Part shown: positions 7,961 to 17,219 of the stretch, piece by piece
How the letters are laid out: each line of letters starts with the position of its first letter
Position numbering within the stretch: the stretch's first letter is position 1
Assembly (NCBI RefSeq): GCF_016908855.1
Contig: NZ_JAFBER010000009.1
Span: 1 to 64,000, forward strand
Direction of reading: 5' to 3'
Length of the DNA stretch: 64,000 nucleotides
From: Scopulibacillus daqui
GTDB taxonomy: Bacteria; Bacillota; Bacilli; Bacillales; Sporolactobacillaceae
Position numbers and translations under genes: made by a program
The notes under the pieces: model-generated
What the model saw: only the letters and a program-made list of their open reading frames with translations
Told to the model about the DNA's origin: nothing
Database searches by the model: none

Positions 7961-8010
7961 AAAAATGCAAAGCAAGTGGAGAAAAAGACTATTTTTCCTC
8001 ACTTGCTTTA
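7961..8010 (-). terminator. Intrinsic terminator of the bce-type operon
   Basis: Long hairpin with arms AAAGCAAGTG (from 7968) and CACTTGCTTT (to 8009), extended by complementary A5/T5 stretches. A T-rich tail (GCATTTTTT) follows on the minus strand. It lies 80 bases after the permease stop. Confidence 0.8.
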
Positions 8011-8087
8011 TTTATAGGGACTTAGCCAACAGTCACGTTCATATATCAAACATAAAATACGTTTAACCTTTTCCTGGTGACCATGGC

Positions 8088-10010
8088 TTATCTGTTAATA
8101 TATTGTTTCAAGTGATGCACATAGCGCGAGCGTATCACGATAAAAAAGATCACCTCAATGACAGTGAATATCGCTAAAACACTGCATACTTCTGTTCTTA
8201 AAGAGGTGCCCATCATGCTTTCTAAAACACCAAGGGCAAACATTGTATGAATAGCAGCCAAAACAAAAGGCGCAAATAATAAAATTGCTATTTGAATGGT
8301 TGACGTCTTTTTCATTTCTTTCTCTGAAAGGCCAACCTTTGACAGATTATAATATTTTTCTTGTTCTTTATTTAGATCCGTATACAAACGGAAATACAAG
8401 AAGCTTGCCGCTGCGATAAAGAATATCACACCGATAAAGAAGCCGATATACAGCATCAAATTTTTCGTCAATTTTTCAGCATGGTACAAATCCGATGAAG
8501 CGAAGTAATAGAATGAAGGGGCGGTACTGTTTCGCTCAAACTTTTTTTGAAGATATTGGGCAATTGGATAAGTTTTTTCCCAGTTCTTCACTTGATACCC
8601 GTAGTAAGTCATTTTGTCATCAATAGGAGTTATACTATTCATAATCTTATCATTCACGATAATAGTGTTGCCCAAACCGCTAGGCAAAATATTCCCTTCA
8701 GCTCTGTCTATCACACTTAGTTTTAAATGCCCCTTGTTCAATGACACTGTCTTTTGACTTAGAAATGGATTTTTATCAACACTTACATTTGGGTAATTTG
8801 GAATGAGATAAGCTTCAGTTTTTCCCAAATGAATCGTTTTTCTGTGCAAAATGTGAGCGTTTTTATTATAATCAGATTCGCTCATAACAAAGTAAAAGGA
8901 GCCATTAATCTCCTGTTTTATAAAATGTGTAACATGCTTTTTATAAGAAAAATGGTGCTTATTCAGCTGCCGCTCTAACGCCTTAATATGGGTTCCCTCT
9001 TGGCGATCCTTGGATGTTGCGATATACGTAAAATGATATGGAAAGACTTTTGTCGTTTGACTCTTCACGTTTTGACTTAAAATATATAGAGAAGAAATCG
9101 CTGTAAAGGCTATCGCTGAGAGGATCGTCACGATAAATAGCATACGGGCATTATCCCTTATCCGATAAGCCAAGTCGGAAATCCATAGCATATTCGTTTT
9201 CTTCATGTAAAAGCTTTGTTTCTTCTTAAAAAGATCAATCATTAAGATGCTTAGCTGCGAAAAGAAAAAATATGTTCCTATCGACACGATTATGGTTATA
9301 ACCAGCATGGGATTGCCTAAGTTCTCTGCTAAATCATTTAAAAATGTATTTGCTCCTCCAAAGGATAGCGCCAATCCATAACCGCCGATTAGGCAGACAA
9401 AGCCTAGAACAGATAATAACCAGGAAAATTTAATCTCCCTGTTTGGCTCCTTCCCCCTCTTCAGCAATTCAATGATTTTTGTTGACCTTATGAGTATTGG
9501 AGTCAAAGCTGAAATAATCATAAATAAAATGAAGAAACCAACAATCGTAAGAATAATGGCTTTAACAGGGAAGTAAAAGTTAAAATGATTAACTGACAAA
9601 ATCTTTTCTCCGATTAATAAGAAAAACTTAGAGAATACAAGGCCGATAATAATGCCTGCAACAATCGAACAAGATCCAATCATCATATTTTCAAGGAAAA
9701 TTAGCCGGTTAAACTGTTTTTTTGACATACCCAAAACCATAAGCATGCCGAATTCCTTCATTCTCACTTTCAAAAAGGAGTTAACCGAGTAAAGAATGAA
9801 CAGGAAAGAGAAACAGAAAATAATGATTTCCGCCGTTTGCATCGTTAACCCCATTGTTGATCCTTCAGCGACAACACTTAAATTAGGATGGAATAAAGTG
9901 ACTGCAAACGAGAAAAAAATCATCACAGAAAAAGCACTGCTGAGGAAGTACGCTAAATAAGTCCGAGCATTTCTCGTCACATTGTTAAAAGCAAACTGAC
10001 GAAAATTCAC
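8088..10010 (-). CDS. bceB: BceB-type ABC transporter permease
   Basis: A 640-residue FtsX-like permease with the Bce layout: an N-terminal TM segment, clusters of TM helices, and a large extracellular domain of about 200 residues (roughly 310-515), then three closing helices. Length matches BceB (about 646). Bce permeases bind cell-wall-active peptides such as bacitracin through the external domain, act with the partner ATPase, and signal flux directly to the BceS-type kinase. It overlaps the ATPase gene by four bases. Which peptide it handles cannot be read from sequence; PsdB or YxdM-type specificity is equally possible. Confidence 0.85.
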   Translation of the reverse strand: MNFRQFAFNNVTRNARTYLAYFLSSAFSVMIFFSFAVTLFHPNLSVVAEGSTMGLTMQTAEIIIFCFSFLFILYSVNSFLKVRMKEFGMLMVLGMSKKQFNRLIFLENMMIGSCSIVAGIIIGLVFSKFFLLIGEKILSVNHFNFYFPVKAIILTIVGFFILFMIISALTPILIRSTKIIELLKRGKEPNREIKFSWLLSVLGFVCLIGGYGLALSFGGANTFLNDLAENLGNPMLVITIIVSIGTYFFFSQLSILMIDLFKKKQSFYMKKTNMLWISDLAYRIRDNARMLFIVTILSAIAFTAISSLYILSQNVKSQTTKVFPYHFTYIATSKDRQEGTHIKALERQLNKHHFSYKKHVTHFIKQEINGSFYFVMSESDYNKNAHILHRKTIHLGKTEAYLIPNYPNVSVDKNPFLSQKTVSLNKGHLKLSVIDRAEGNILPSGLGNTIIVNDKIMNSITPIDDKMTYYGYQVKNWEKTYPIAQYLQKKFERNSTAPSFYYFASSDLYHAEKLTKNLMLYIGFFIGVIFFIAAASFLYFRLYTDLNKEQEKYYNLSKVGLSEKEMKKTSTIQIAILLFAPFVLAAIHTMFALGVLESMMGTSLRTEVCSVLAIFTVIEVIFFIVIRSRYVHHLKQYINR

Positions 10011-10756
10011 TTTGCTGCTCCCCCAATCAAAGAAAGAACATCAATAATTTGCTGATAAAATTGTTTTCGGCTCTCCCCGCGATGCAATTCGTTATATAAT
10101 TGTCCGTCTTTAATAAAAATGACACGATGACAATAGCTGGCAGCTTGGGCATCATGCGTTACCATAAGTGTCGTCACTTGCTCATTTTGATTAATGGTTT
10201 CAAAAAGTTCCATAACATCGCTTGCTGCTTTGGAATCAAGATTTCCCGTCGGTTCATCGGCCAACAAAAGCGATGGCGAATGAATAATGGCCCGGGCAAC
10301 AGCAGCACGTTGGGCCTGTCCGCCGGAAACTTCATATGTCCTTTTATTTAAAATCTTTTCAATGCCCAACTTAGACGCAGCTTCCTTTAGCCTCTTATTC
10401 ATTTTATCGACTGGAACCGCATCTAAAGTTAACGGCAGAACAATATTTTCGCCGATTGTAAGGGTGTCAAGCAAATTAAAGTTTTGAAAAACGAAGCCCA
10501 GCTCACGGCGCCTAAATTTTGCAAGCTGCTCCTTTTCCAAAGTATGAGGCATTTGTCCATTTAAAATAACTTCACCGGAGGTAGGAAAATCGATTGTAGA
10601 AATAACATTCAACAAAGTAGATTTTCCGCTGCCGGACGGGCCCATAATGGCTGCAAATTCTCCTTTGTCAACGGAAAGGTTAATATCTTTCAGTGCTGTA
10701 TAAGCAACTTTGCCTTCATATACCTTCGAAACGTCATTTATTTTCAATACTTCCAA
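10007..10756 (-). CDS. bceA: BceA-type ABC transporter ATP-binding protein
   Basis: A 249-residue ATPase with Walker A GPSGSGKST (about 39-47), signature VSGGQAQR, and Walker B LLLADEP. It belongs to the MacB/LolD-like antimicrobial-peptide group and pairs with the overlapping permease. The chosen start is a TTG at 10756, seven bases after GGAGG. A gap of 92 bases separates it from the kinase gene and is likely to hold the peptide-inducible promoter, although no clear BceR inverted repeat was found there. Confidence 0.85.
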   Translation of the reverse strand: MEVLKINDVSKVYEGKVAYTALKDINLSVDKGEFAAIMGPSGSGKSTLLNVISTIDFPTSGEVILNGQMPHTLEKEQLAKFRRRELGFVFQNFNLLDTLTIGENIVLPLTLDAVPVDKMNKRLKEAASKLGIEKILNKRTYEVSGGQAQRAAVARAIIHSPSLLLADEPTGNLDSKAASDVMELFETINQNEQVTTLMVTHDAQAASYCHRVIFIKDGQLYNELHRGESRKQFYQQIIDVLSLIGGAAK

Positions 10757-10848
10757 GATGATGCCTCCTCAATTTCTGGCGAGATGCTTTATAATTGCAC
10801 CTTAAATGATCTAAGCATTGACTGCTATCGCTTTTTATTTCATCAACC

Positions 10849-11865
10849 TTACATTTCTGTAAGATTTGACGGCAAGAAGCTGTTTTTGGCAGCATGAAAG
10901 ACAATCTTTACTGTTGTACCTTTACCGACGGCTGATTCAATTTGCACCTCGTGGCCAAGTTTGTCACACACCTTTTTTAGGATATACAAGCCCATGCCTG
11001 TTGATTCTCTGAATTGCCGGCCGTTTTCCCCTGTATAGAAGGGATCAAATACTCTGCGTATATCTTTCTTCGGGATGCCGACTCCCTCGTCTTTTACCTC
11101 TAAAATGGTGTTATGGTTTTGCACATAGCCTGAAATATAAACTCTTTTATTCGGTTCACCGGAGTAGCGAATCGCATTGCTTAATAACTGCTGCAACATA
11201 AAGGAAAGCCACTTCTCATCAGATTGAACAATTGCCGCTTTGTCTACATTTACGGCCGGAAAAACGCCTTTGCGTATAAAAAATTCCTTTAAGCTGTTAA
11301 CGCTTTGATTAACCAATGAATGAAGCTGAATGACTTCCGGACGGAAATCATGCTCGAATGTATCTAATCTAGCCATATACAAAGCCATGTTAAGTCCGCC
11401 GTTCAATTTATCTAACTGCTCTTTCATCTTTGGGGCAAACGGTTCATCTTCATAATCTTGAGCCATTAGCTGTAATACAGAAAGCGGTGTTTTCATCTGG
11501 TGAACCCATTGATTCATAAATAAAACATGCTCTTTAAGTGCTTTTTCCTTTTTATGCATCTCTTTTTGAAATAGCCGATATTGTTCTTTTAATAACTTTT
11601 GGATGCTTCTCGACAGAACGGTATGTTGATCATCAACCATAATCTCTTCCAAATTTTTTGGTTCAGCAGTCAATTTTTTATACAGCATCCGATGACTTAA
11701 ATATCTATAAACGAGAAAACAAACCAATACGAATAAGCTTATAAAAACAAAATATATTTTATTGCTTTCAAAACCGCCGGCAAAGCTGTACATAAAAAAT
11801 AAAAAAACAAAGTTAAAAACATATATCAGCAAGAAGGGTAAATGGTCATAGAAAAATACCTTCAT
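10849..11865 (-). CDS. bceS: BceS-type intramembrane-sensing histidine kinase
   Basis: A 338-residue kinase. Two TM helices (about 8-29 and 36-53) are joined by a loop of only a few residues, the hallmark of kinases that sense through the partner transporter rather than directly. Then come the phospho-acceptor His122 (WVHQMKTP), N box QQLLSNAIRYS and ATP lid GVGIPKKD with GMGLYILKK. It ends one base after the regulator gene starts its own stop region, indicating co-transcription. Signal is inferred to be transport flux through BceAB. Confidence 0.85.
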   Translation of the reverse strand: MKVFFYDHLPFLLIYVFNFVFLFFMYSFAGGFESNKIYFVFISLFVLVCFLVYRYLSHRMLYKKLTAEPKNLEEIMVDDQHTVLSRSIQKLLKEQYRLFQKEMHKKEKALKEHVLFMNQWVHQMKTPLSVLQLMAQDYEDEPFAPKMKEQLDKLNGGLNMALYMARLDTFEHDFRPEVIQLHSLVNQSVNSLKEFFIRKGVFPAVNVDKAAIVQSDEKWLSFMLQQLLSNAIRYSGEPNKRVYISGYVQNHNTILEVKDEGVGIPKKDIRRVFDPFYTGENGRQFRESTGMGLYILKKVCDKLGHEVQIESAVGKGTTVKIVFHAAKNSFLPSNLTEM

Positions 11866-11866
11866 C

Positions 11867-12562
11867 TTATTCCCTCCATGATATGTTCAAACGGTAACCC
11901 AGCCCGCGAACTGTCTCAACGGCATTTTTGATGTTCAAATCCTCAAATTTCTTTCTCAGCCTGGCGATATTAACATTTAATGTATTTTCTTCAACGAAGC
12001 TTTCATCATCCCACAGCTTTGACAGCATCATTTCCCGGCTGACCGCCTTAGGATGCTTCGACAGCAGCAAATCTGCTAAAATGGATTCTTTTTTGGTTAA
12101 CGTCACACATTCATCATTAAAGCAAAGCTCCAGCCGTTCAGGATATAGACTAAGCCCCTCTACTTCCAGGATCCTTTCTTCCGCATTCGGCGCATAGCTG
12201 CCGTATGCCCGCCTTAATTGCCCTTTAATTTTCGCTTTAACAACATCATAGTAAAACGGCTTTGTAATGTAATCATCAGCACCGCTTTCAATTGCCATAA
12301 CTTGATCCATCTCTCCCAAACGAGCGGAAATAAAAATAATCGGACAAGTCGATATCTGCCTGATTTTTCGGCACCAATAGTAACCATCAAACATGGGTAA
12401 GTTAACATCCATCAAAACAATATGCGGCTTGGATTTCTTAAATAAACTTAAAATATCCTCAAAGTCTTCAGCTATTGTTACTTCATATCCATACTTTTCT
12501 ATATGGGTGCTTAACAGCTCTGAAATATTTAAATCATCTTCTACGATCATGACCCTATACAT
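11867..12562 (-). CDS. bceR: BceR-type OmpR-family response regulator
   Basis: A 231-residue regulator. The receiver domain has acidic residues ED at 8-9, phospho-acceptor Asp52 (VLMDVNLP) and switch Lys in TKPF. The C-terminal winged helix has ENTLNVNIARLRKKFE. Length equals BceR. It is first in an operon with the kinase and is expected to activate the downstream transporter genes. Two bases separate it from the kinase start. Confidence 0.85.
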   Translation of the reverse strand: MYRVMIVEDDLNISELLSTHIEKYGYEVTIAEDFEDILSLFKKSKPHIVLMDVNLPMFDGYYWCRKIRQISTCPIIFISARLGEMDQVMAIESGADDYITKPFYYDVVKAKIKGQLRRAYGSYAPNAEERILEVEGLSLYPERLELCFNDECVTLTKKESILADLLLSKHPKAVSREMMLSKLWDDESFVEENTLNVNIARLRKKFEDLNIKNAVETVRGLGYRLNISWRE

Positions 12563-12841
12563 TTATATCTTCCCCTTTATAGATAATGTCTGATGATTGC
12601 GAAGTTCTTATTATTTATATTAGCAAAAAGTTCATTGATCTCGGGCCGTTTCACTAAATTCATGCCGCTTTAAGATACGACCCACATAGAGTTTAATGTC
12701 CACTTCCTGCAAAGTTTGTACTCAGATCATTTTTTAATATCGTACCCGTTTATTTTATAGTTTAGGCAATACTGTTTCTGCTGCTGATACCCTTTTATCC
12801 TAATTTCCTCATTATACCTGTAAAAAGTCCCTGCGCATAAA
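12563..12841. other. Intergenic region upstream of bceR
   Basis: About 280 bases between the regulator start and the MFS terminator. I see no RNA gene or small gene. A promoter for the bce-type regulator must lie here, but no element is strong enough to mark. Confidence 0.4.
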
Positions 12842-12881
12842 ATATAAACGCACCTGTAATCCAGAGGTTACAGATGCGTTT
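12842..12881 (-). terminator. Terminator of the MFS gene
   Basis: Hairpin AAACGCA-CCTGTAA / TTACAG-ATGCGTTT with one mismatch, followed on the minus strand by TTTATATTTTAT. It lies about 20 bases after the stop codon. Confidence 0.6.
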
Positions 12882-12901
12882 ATTATCAAAATATCCCATA
12901 T

Positions 12902-14239
12902 TTATTCAACCGAACTTGCTTCATTCAATGTTTGGTTCTTAGTTTCTTCGGCCATAAAGATACAAACAAGTAATCCGGCAAAGGTAACAATGGCTCCGAT
13001 AATCATGGTTGGTCCAATCCCGAGATCTTGCAGCCCAATCGGGAATAAGTAAGTACCGAAGAACGCCCCGACACGGCTCATAGAAGTAGCTACGCCAACA
13101 GCGGTCCCCCGCACTTCCGTAGGGAATAATTCATTTGGCGCAAGCCAGTCCATGACATTGGGCCCTCCGGAAAAGATAGCGTAGAGGACAAAGCCGATAA
13201 CAATGAAAGCGACTGGTCCGCGCGGGAACAAGCCGAGCAGCAAGATACCTGCCGTCATGCCTGCGAAGCTTGTTATCATCATCGGGCGGCGGCCCATTTT
13301 ATTAACAAGCAATAATGCCGGCACACAGCCAAGCAGGAATAGGAAGCTGATGATTGCCGATCCTAAGCCGGTAGAACCTTCAAATAGATGATATGACTTC
13401 AGCATCTCAGGTCCGAATGTCAACATCGCAAATAACGGGGCCACTTGAAACGTCTCAAAAAGGCCAATATACATAATTCGTTTGAAATAACCAGGAGAAA
13501 ATAGTTTTTTGAAACTGGTTTCCTCGACTTCAGAACCCGGCGGAACAATTTCGTCAATCGAAGCCTTTTCACCATAAACTTGCTTAACAACTTTATCCGC
13601 TTCTTTCTTCCGCCCCTGATTTAATAGCCAGCGAGGAGACTCCGGTGTACCGAGCCTTAAAAGGACAAGAATGATCGCCGGAATGGCACTGCTGGCAAGC
13701 ATCCAACGCCAAGCATCCGGTCCAAACCGCAGCATCCATTCACCGACAAGATAACTTACTGTCGAACCAACGTAATATCCAAAAAGTGTGACGCCGAGCA
13801 TAGCTCCGCGGTGTTTACGCGGTGCAAATTCAGCTAACAGCGATGTCGCAATCGGATAGTCAGCACCGACAGCTATACCTAAAATGAGCCTTAAGATGAA
13901 TAATTCCGCGCCGTTTTGAACCCAGAATTGTAAAATAGAAGCAACGATTAAAACGATAAAGTCGAGGGTGTACATGAGTTGTCTGCCAATTTTATCGGTA
14001 AGATACCCGAAAAATCCGCCGATGAATATACCTAATAAAGCAGAAGCGCCGATTAATCCGCTCCATACCGCATTTAAATGGAGCTGAGGTGTAATTTGTG
14101 TAAGGGCGATTCCAATGATACTTAAGATATATCCATCTAAAAAAGGACCGCCTGAGGAATATAATGTAAGCCGAGCATGAAAGGGCGTAAACCCGGCGTC
14201 CTCAACATAATTCTTTTTCTTTCTTTTTTTCGAATGCAA
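12902..14239 (-). CDS. MFS transporter, sugar porter type
   Basis: About 445 residues with twelve predicted TM helices. Sugar-porter marks are present: DGYILSIIG in TM1, GYLTDKIGR in loop 2-3, PESPRWLL after TM6 and NKMGRR in loop 8-9. It likely couples proton entry to uptake of a sugar or related polyol; the substrate cannot be told. A TTG at 14239 is proposed as start because AAAGGAG sits nine bases before it and inside the longer frame that begins at an ATG at 14263. Neighbours give no pathway hint. Confidence 0.75.
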   Translation of the reverse strand: MHSKKRKKKNYVEDAGFTPFHARLTLYSSGGPFLDGYILSIIGIALTQITPQLHLNAVWSGLIGASALLGIFIGGFFGYLTDKIGRQLMYTLDFIVLIVASILQFWVQNGAELFILRLILGIAVGADYPIATSLLAEFAPRKHRGAMLGVTLFGYYVGSTVSYLVGEWMLRFGPDAWRWMLASSAIPAIILVLLRLGTPESPRWLLNQGRKKEADKVVKQVYGEKASIDEIVPPGSEVEETSFKKLFSPGYFKRIMYIGLFETFQVAPLFAMLTFGPEMLKSYHLFEGSTGLGSAIISFLFLLGCVPALLLVNKMGRRPMMITSFAGMTAGILLLGLFPRGPVAFIVIGFVLYAIFSGGPNVMDWLAPNELFPTEVRGTAVGVATSMSRVGAFFGTYLFPIGLQDLGIGPTMIIGAIVTFAGLLVCIFMAEETKNQTLNEASSVE

Positions 14240-14562
14240 ATGAACCATCTCCTTTCTAGCCATAGGACACGCTGATTAGATGAATAATTCAACGCATTCT
14301 TGTCAAAAATTTGCATTCGGCTCCTGCTAAATAACGTTTATTACCTTAACATACTTTTCTTGTCCATGTCATGCGATCAGCATTATTTTTTCTAAAATAT
14401 CAAATATTCTTTCCTGCAATTTTTTTGCTGCTCATTACACTTCACTGTTTTTATTGCTCCTATAGTTTATCTTATAAATCTCTATCTTATTCTGTGTCTA
14501 TAAACAGTGAAAGTTTCATTCATATTGAACGCTTTTGCGCCGTATATTGTATGTATTGAAGC

Positions 14563-14658
14563 CTATGGCGGATGGGCATGCAGGCATAGCCTAAAATGCC
14601 ATGGAACGGCGTCATAAGATCCCATGGATGTGTTGGCGTGTTTTGGTTTGTTTTCCAT
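14563..14658 (-). CDS. Possible 31-residue peptide
   Basis: A short frame starting MENKPKHANTSMGSYDAVPW behind a good AGGAGA site at suitable spacing, ending HAHPP. The last part shifts into a more protein-like frame (GILGYACMPIR) if one base is added, so this may be a decayed gene. No relative is recognised. Confidence 0.25.
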   Translation of the reverse strand: MENKPKHANTSMGSYDAVPWHFRLCLHAHPP

Positions 14659-14837
14659 TACATATCTCCTGGTGCTGAATTTTCCTACGTACTTCTATAC
14701 CCTTATCATCACATTAATTAAACTTAATCATTTGGCGGTTATCGAATCCCTATGGGGTTTATGGTCTTAACTTTTCCTTAACACTTCAAATCAGAGGATG
14801 TTAAGTATGATTAATCATGTAAAGGAATATATGCATC

Positions 14838-15090
14838 GTGTTTCGTAAACCTTATGCATTTATTTTCGACCTTGATGGTACACTTTACTTAGGAAACAAG
14901 ATTAAATTAAATCATTTGGGCATACCTGCGCTGAAGATGAAGCCCTTGCCTCGGCAAACCTTACCGCTGCTTATTTAAAACAATCAACGCATAGGCCTGA
15001 AGCAATTTATATCATCGGTGAACAGGAGCCAAAAACGAAGTCCCTTGCCGCCACAGGCAGAAAATTAGAACTCATTTTGGCAAGCCATCC
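14838..15090 (+). pseudogene. HAD-family phosphatase (NagD/AraL type) remnant
   Basis: A plus-strand frame from a GTG at 14838 encodes the HAD motif I nucleophile region FIFDLDGTLYLGNKIKLN. It jumps straight to LGIPA and, after a frameshift near 14930, continues EDEALASANLTAAYLKQS, EAIYIIGEQ and LAATGRKLEL. In NagD-type phosphatases these blocks are separated by about 45 further residues. The gene therefore has an internal deletion, a frameshift and no C-terminal half. It is not functional. Confidence 0.7.
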
Positions 15091-15099
15091 TCTATTCAT

Positions 15100-15126
15100 A
15101 AAAAGTGGAGGGCCTGTACCCTCCAC
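15100..15126 (-). terminator. Terminator of the three-gene signalling operon
   Basis: Perfect eight-pair hairpin GTGGAGGG / CCCTCCAC with a six-base loop, then TTTTT on the minus strand. It begins three bases after the stop codon of the kinase gene. Confidence 0.9.
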
Positions 15127-15128
15127 CT

Positions 15129-17219
15129 TTACTTTTTATAAACGATGTTGTTAAAACGGATAAAAAAGGACGTCCCCTTATCGCTCGATTTCAGATCTAT
15201 ATCAGCATGATGCCGATTCGCTACGCTGTAACAGATAGCTAACCCTAACCCCGTCCCCATCTCCTTTGTCGTAAAGAAAGGGGTGCCGATCTTATCAATA
15301 ATTTCTTGATCTACTCCAGACCCTTGATCACTTACTTCTAATATAACAGACTGTTTTTCCGCATACGTCCTGATCGTCAGCATTCCTCCAGGAGACATCG
15401 ATTCCAAACCATTCATGGATAAGTTGAGAATTAACTGGCGAATCTCCTTTTCATCCAAATAAAGCTCAGGACAGTCGTTTAAATCAAGAGTGACTGACAT
15501 GTCGGCAAGAACAGCTTCTGCTTGAATCAATGGGTATAATGCTTTAACAATGTCATTGAGCTGTTTGGGCATTTTATTTGTCGCCTTATTTTTAGCCAAA
15601 TTAAGAAACTCTGAAATAATGGCATTGGCCCTTTTTAACTCGTCTAACATCAAATCAATATATTGTATAGATATATTTTCGGGGTCGCCTTTTGATAATT
15701 CCAAAAAACCTTGAACTGTTGTCATAGGATTTCTTATTTCATGGGCAATGCCGGCAGCCATTTCTCCGATTAAATTCAGACGATCCAGGCGCGCCATTTC
15801 TTTTTCCAATTGCATACGCTCTGTTATATCCGTTATCGTACTCAGTATGCACCTTTCGCCGTCTATGTCGATAGCTTCTGTGGACAGAAGCCCTTCCTTT
15901 AATTCACCGGATTTGGTCAGATAATGAATCTTTTTATTATGAATAGACTCCTCTGTATCTAAGCTACGGTTCCCATGCGGCCTGCCGCTCTGATCTTCTT
16001 CTTCAATCTTCAAAATATGGGATGTTTGATTTTTGACTTCGCTGTAATCATAGCCTGTATATTGAAGCCAGCTCTTATTAACATCTATGTATCTGCCGTC
16101 TTCTTTTGAACGGATGGCGATCATACAAGGACTAGACTGAAATATCTTATAAAATAGTTCCCGGGAAATACGGAGATGCTCTGCTGTTTTCTTTCTTTCT
16201 AGAATTTCACTCTGAAGCTTTTTATTAGTTCGCATAAGTTCCCGAGTTCGCTCTTCTACCAGCCCTTCCAAAATCTTATATTGGTGTTTCCGTTCCTTTT
16301 CTAATTCTTTCCGTTCAGTGATGTCTCGAATAGAACATACAAAAATATGCTCATCCTCTACCGTTGCTTCTCCGATCTGAATATCGACGGGAAATCTTTG
16401 CCCGGCTTTGCTAAGGGCTTCAGTCTCAATCACTTTATTCTTCATATTTTTAAAACGGTCTTTCATGATTAAGCGCTGATCTCCATTAATATCCTTGATA
16501 TCCGGAAGAAGGTTAATCACATGGTGCCCCGGCAATTCATTCATTTTATAGCCGAACATATGCTTTACAGAAGGGTTAACAGATAAAATATAACCTTGGC
16601 TGTCAAAGGTGACAATGGCATCTAACAGCGTTTCGCCAATAACCTTTGATAAAACCTCATTCTTGCGCAAATCAAAATTTTTCCGATTTAACTCTTCATT
16701 GATTTCCTTAATCTTAAGAAGGCTGTTCTGTTTTTCCCGCTTCATGCTTTGGTGGATTTTCACAAACTCTTGAACCTTTAATTTTAATTCTTCGGGATGA
16801 AACGGCTTGAAAATATAGTCAATAGCGCCAACGTTATAACCTTGCAAAACAGACTCTATTGTTTGGTTAATAGCTGTGATGAATATAATAGGTATGTGCT
16901 TTGACTTTTCCCTTTTCTTAATGAGCCGGGCTGTTTCAAACCCATTGAGGCCCGGCATTTGCACATCTAATAAAATCACGGCAAATTCTTGTTTCAAAAC
17001 GTATTTTAATGCTTCTTCCCCAGAATAAGCCTTGACTAAACGATAATTTTCAGATTTAAGCACAGCTTCTAAAGCTAACAGATTTTCCGGATGATCATCA
17101 ACAATTAAAATATTATTTTCTTCATGATTGGCCTCTGACCGTGTGGCTCCCTTAGCGGAAATATGTTCATTGATTTGACTTGAAATATATTCATTTGATT
17201 TTTCTGTAAATTTTTTCAA
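15129..17219 (-). CDS. REC-PAS-PAS histidine kinase
   Basis: About 696 residues: a receiver domain (NILIVDDHPEN, phospho-acceptor in LLDVQMPG, about residues 36-155), a coiled coil, two PAS domains (first ending FVCSIRDITERKELEK, second ending TITDITERMQLEK), then a HisKA domain with the phospho-acceptor His in GIAHEIRNPMTTVQGFLEL and a complete HATPase (GTGLGLAI). It is soluble. The H-box resembles sporulation kinases of the KinA-E group. A TTG at 17219 is proposed because AGGAAG lies nine bases upstream; a 114-base longer ATG frame overlaps cheR deeply. It probably receives phosphate from the hybrid kinase two genes upstream. There is no DNA-binding output in the operon. Confidence 0.75.
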   Translation of the reverse strand: MKKFTEKSNEYISSQINEHISAKGATRSEANHEENNILIVDDHPENLLALEAVLKSENYRLVKAYSGEEALKYVLKQEFAVILLDVQMPGLNGFETARLIKKREKSKHIPIIFITAINQTIESVLQGYNVGAIDYIFKPFHPEELKLKVQEFVKIHQSMKREKQNSLLKIKEINEELNRKNFDLRKNEVLSKVIGETLLDAIVTFDSQGYILSVNPSVKHMFGYKMNELPGHHVINLLPDIKDINGDQRLIMKDRFKNMKNKVIETEALSKAGQRFPVDIQIGEATVEDEHIFVCSIRDITERKELEKERKHQYKILEGLVEERTRELMRTNKKLQSEILERKKTAEHLRISRELFYKIFQSSPCMIAIRSKEDGRYIDVNKSWLQYTGYDYSEVKNQTSHILKIEEEDQSGRPHGNRSLDTEESIHNKKIHYLTKSGELKEGLLSTEAIDIDGERCILSTITDITERMQLEKEMARLDRLNLIGEMAAGIAHEIRNPMTTVQGFLELSKGDPENISIQYIDLMLDELKRANAIISEFLNLAKNKATNKMPKQLNDIVKALYPLIQAEAVLADMSVTLDLNDCPELYLDEKEIRQLILNLSMNGLESMSPGGMLTIRTYAEKQSVILEVSDQGSGVDQEIIDKIGTPFFTTKEMGTGLGLAICYSVANRHHADIDLKSSDKGTSFFIRFNNIVYKK
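16155..16170. promoter_or_regulatory. Noc-type binding palindrome inside the kinase gene
   Basis: TAGTTCCCGGGAAATA differs by one base from the Noc nucleoid-occlusion site TATTTCCCGGGAAATA as I recall it. It lies within coding sequence, as many Noc sites do. Confidence 0.55.
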
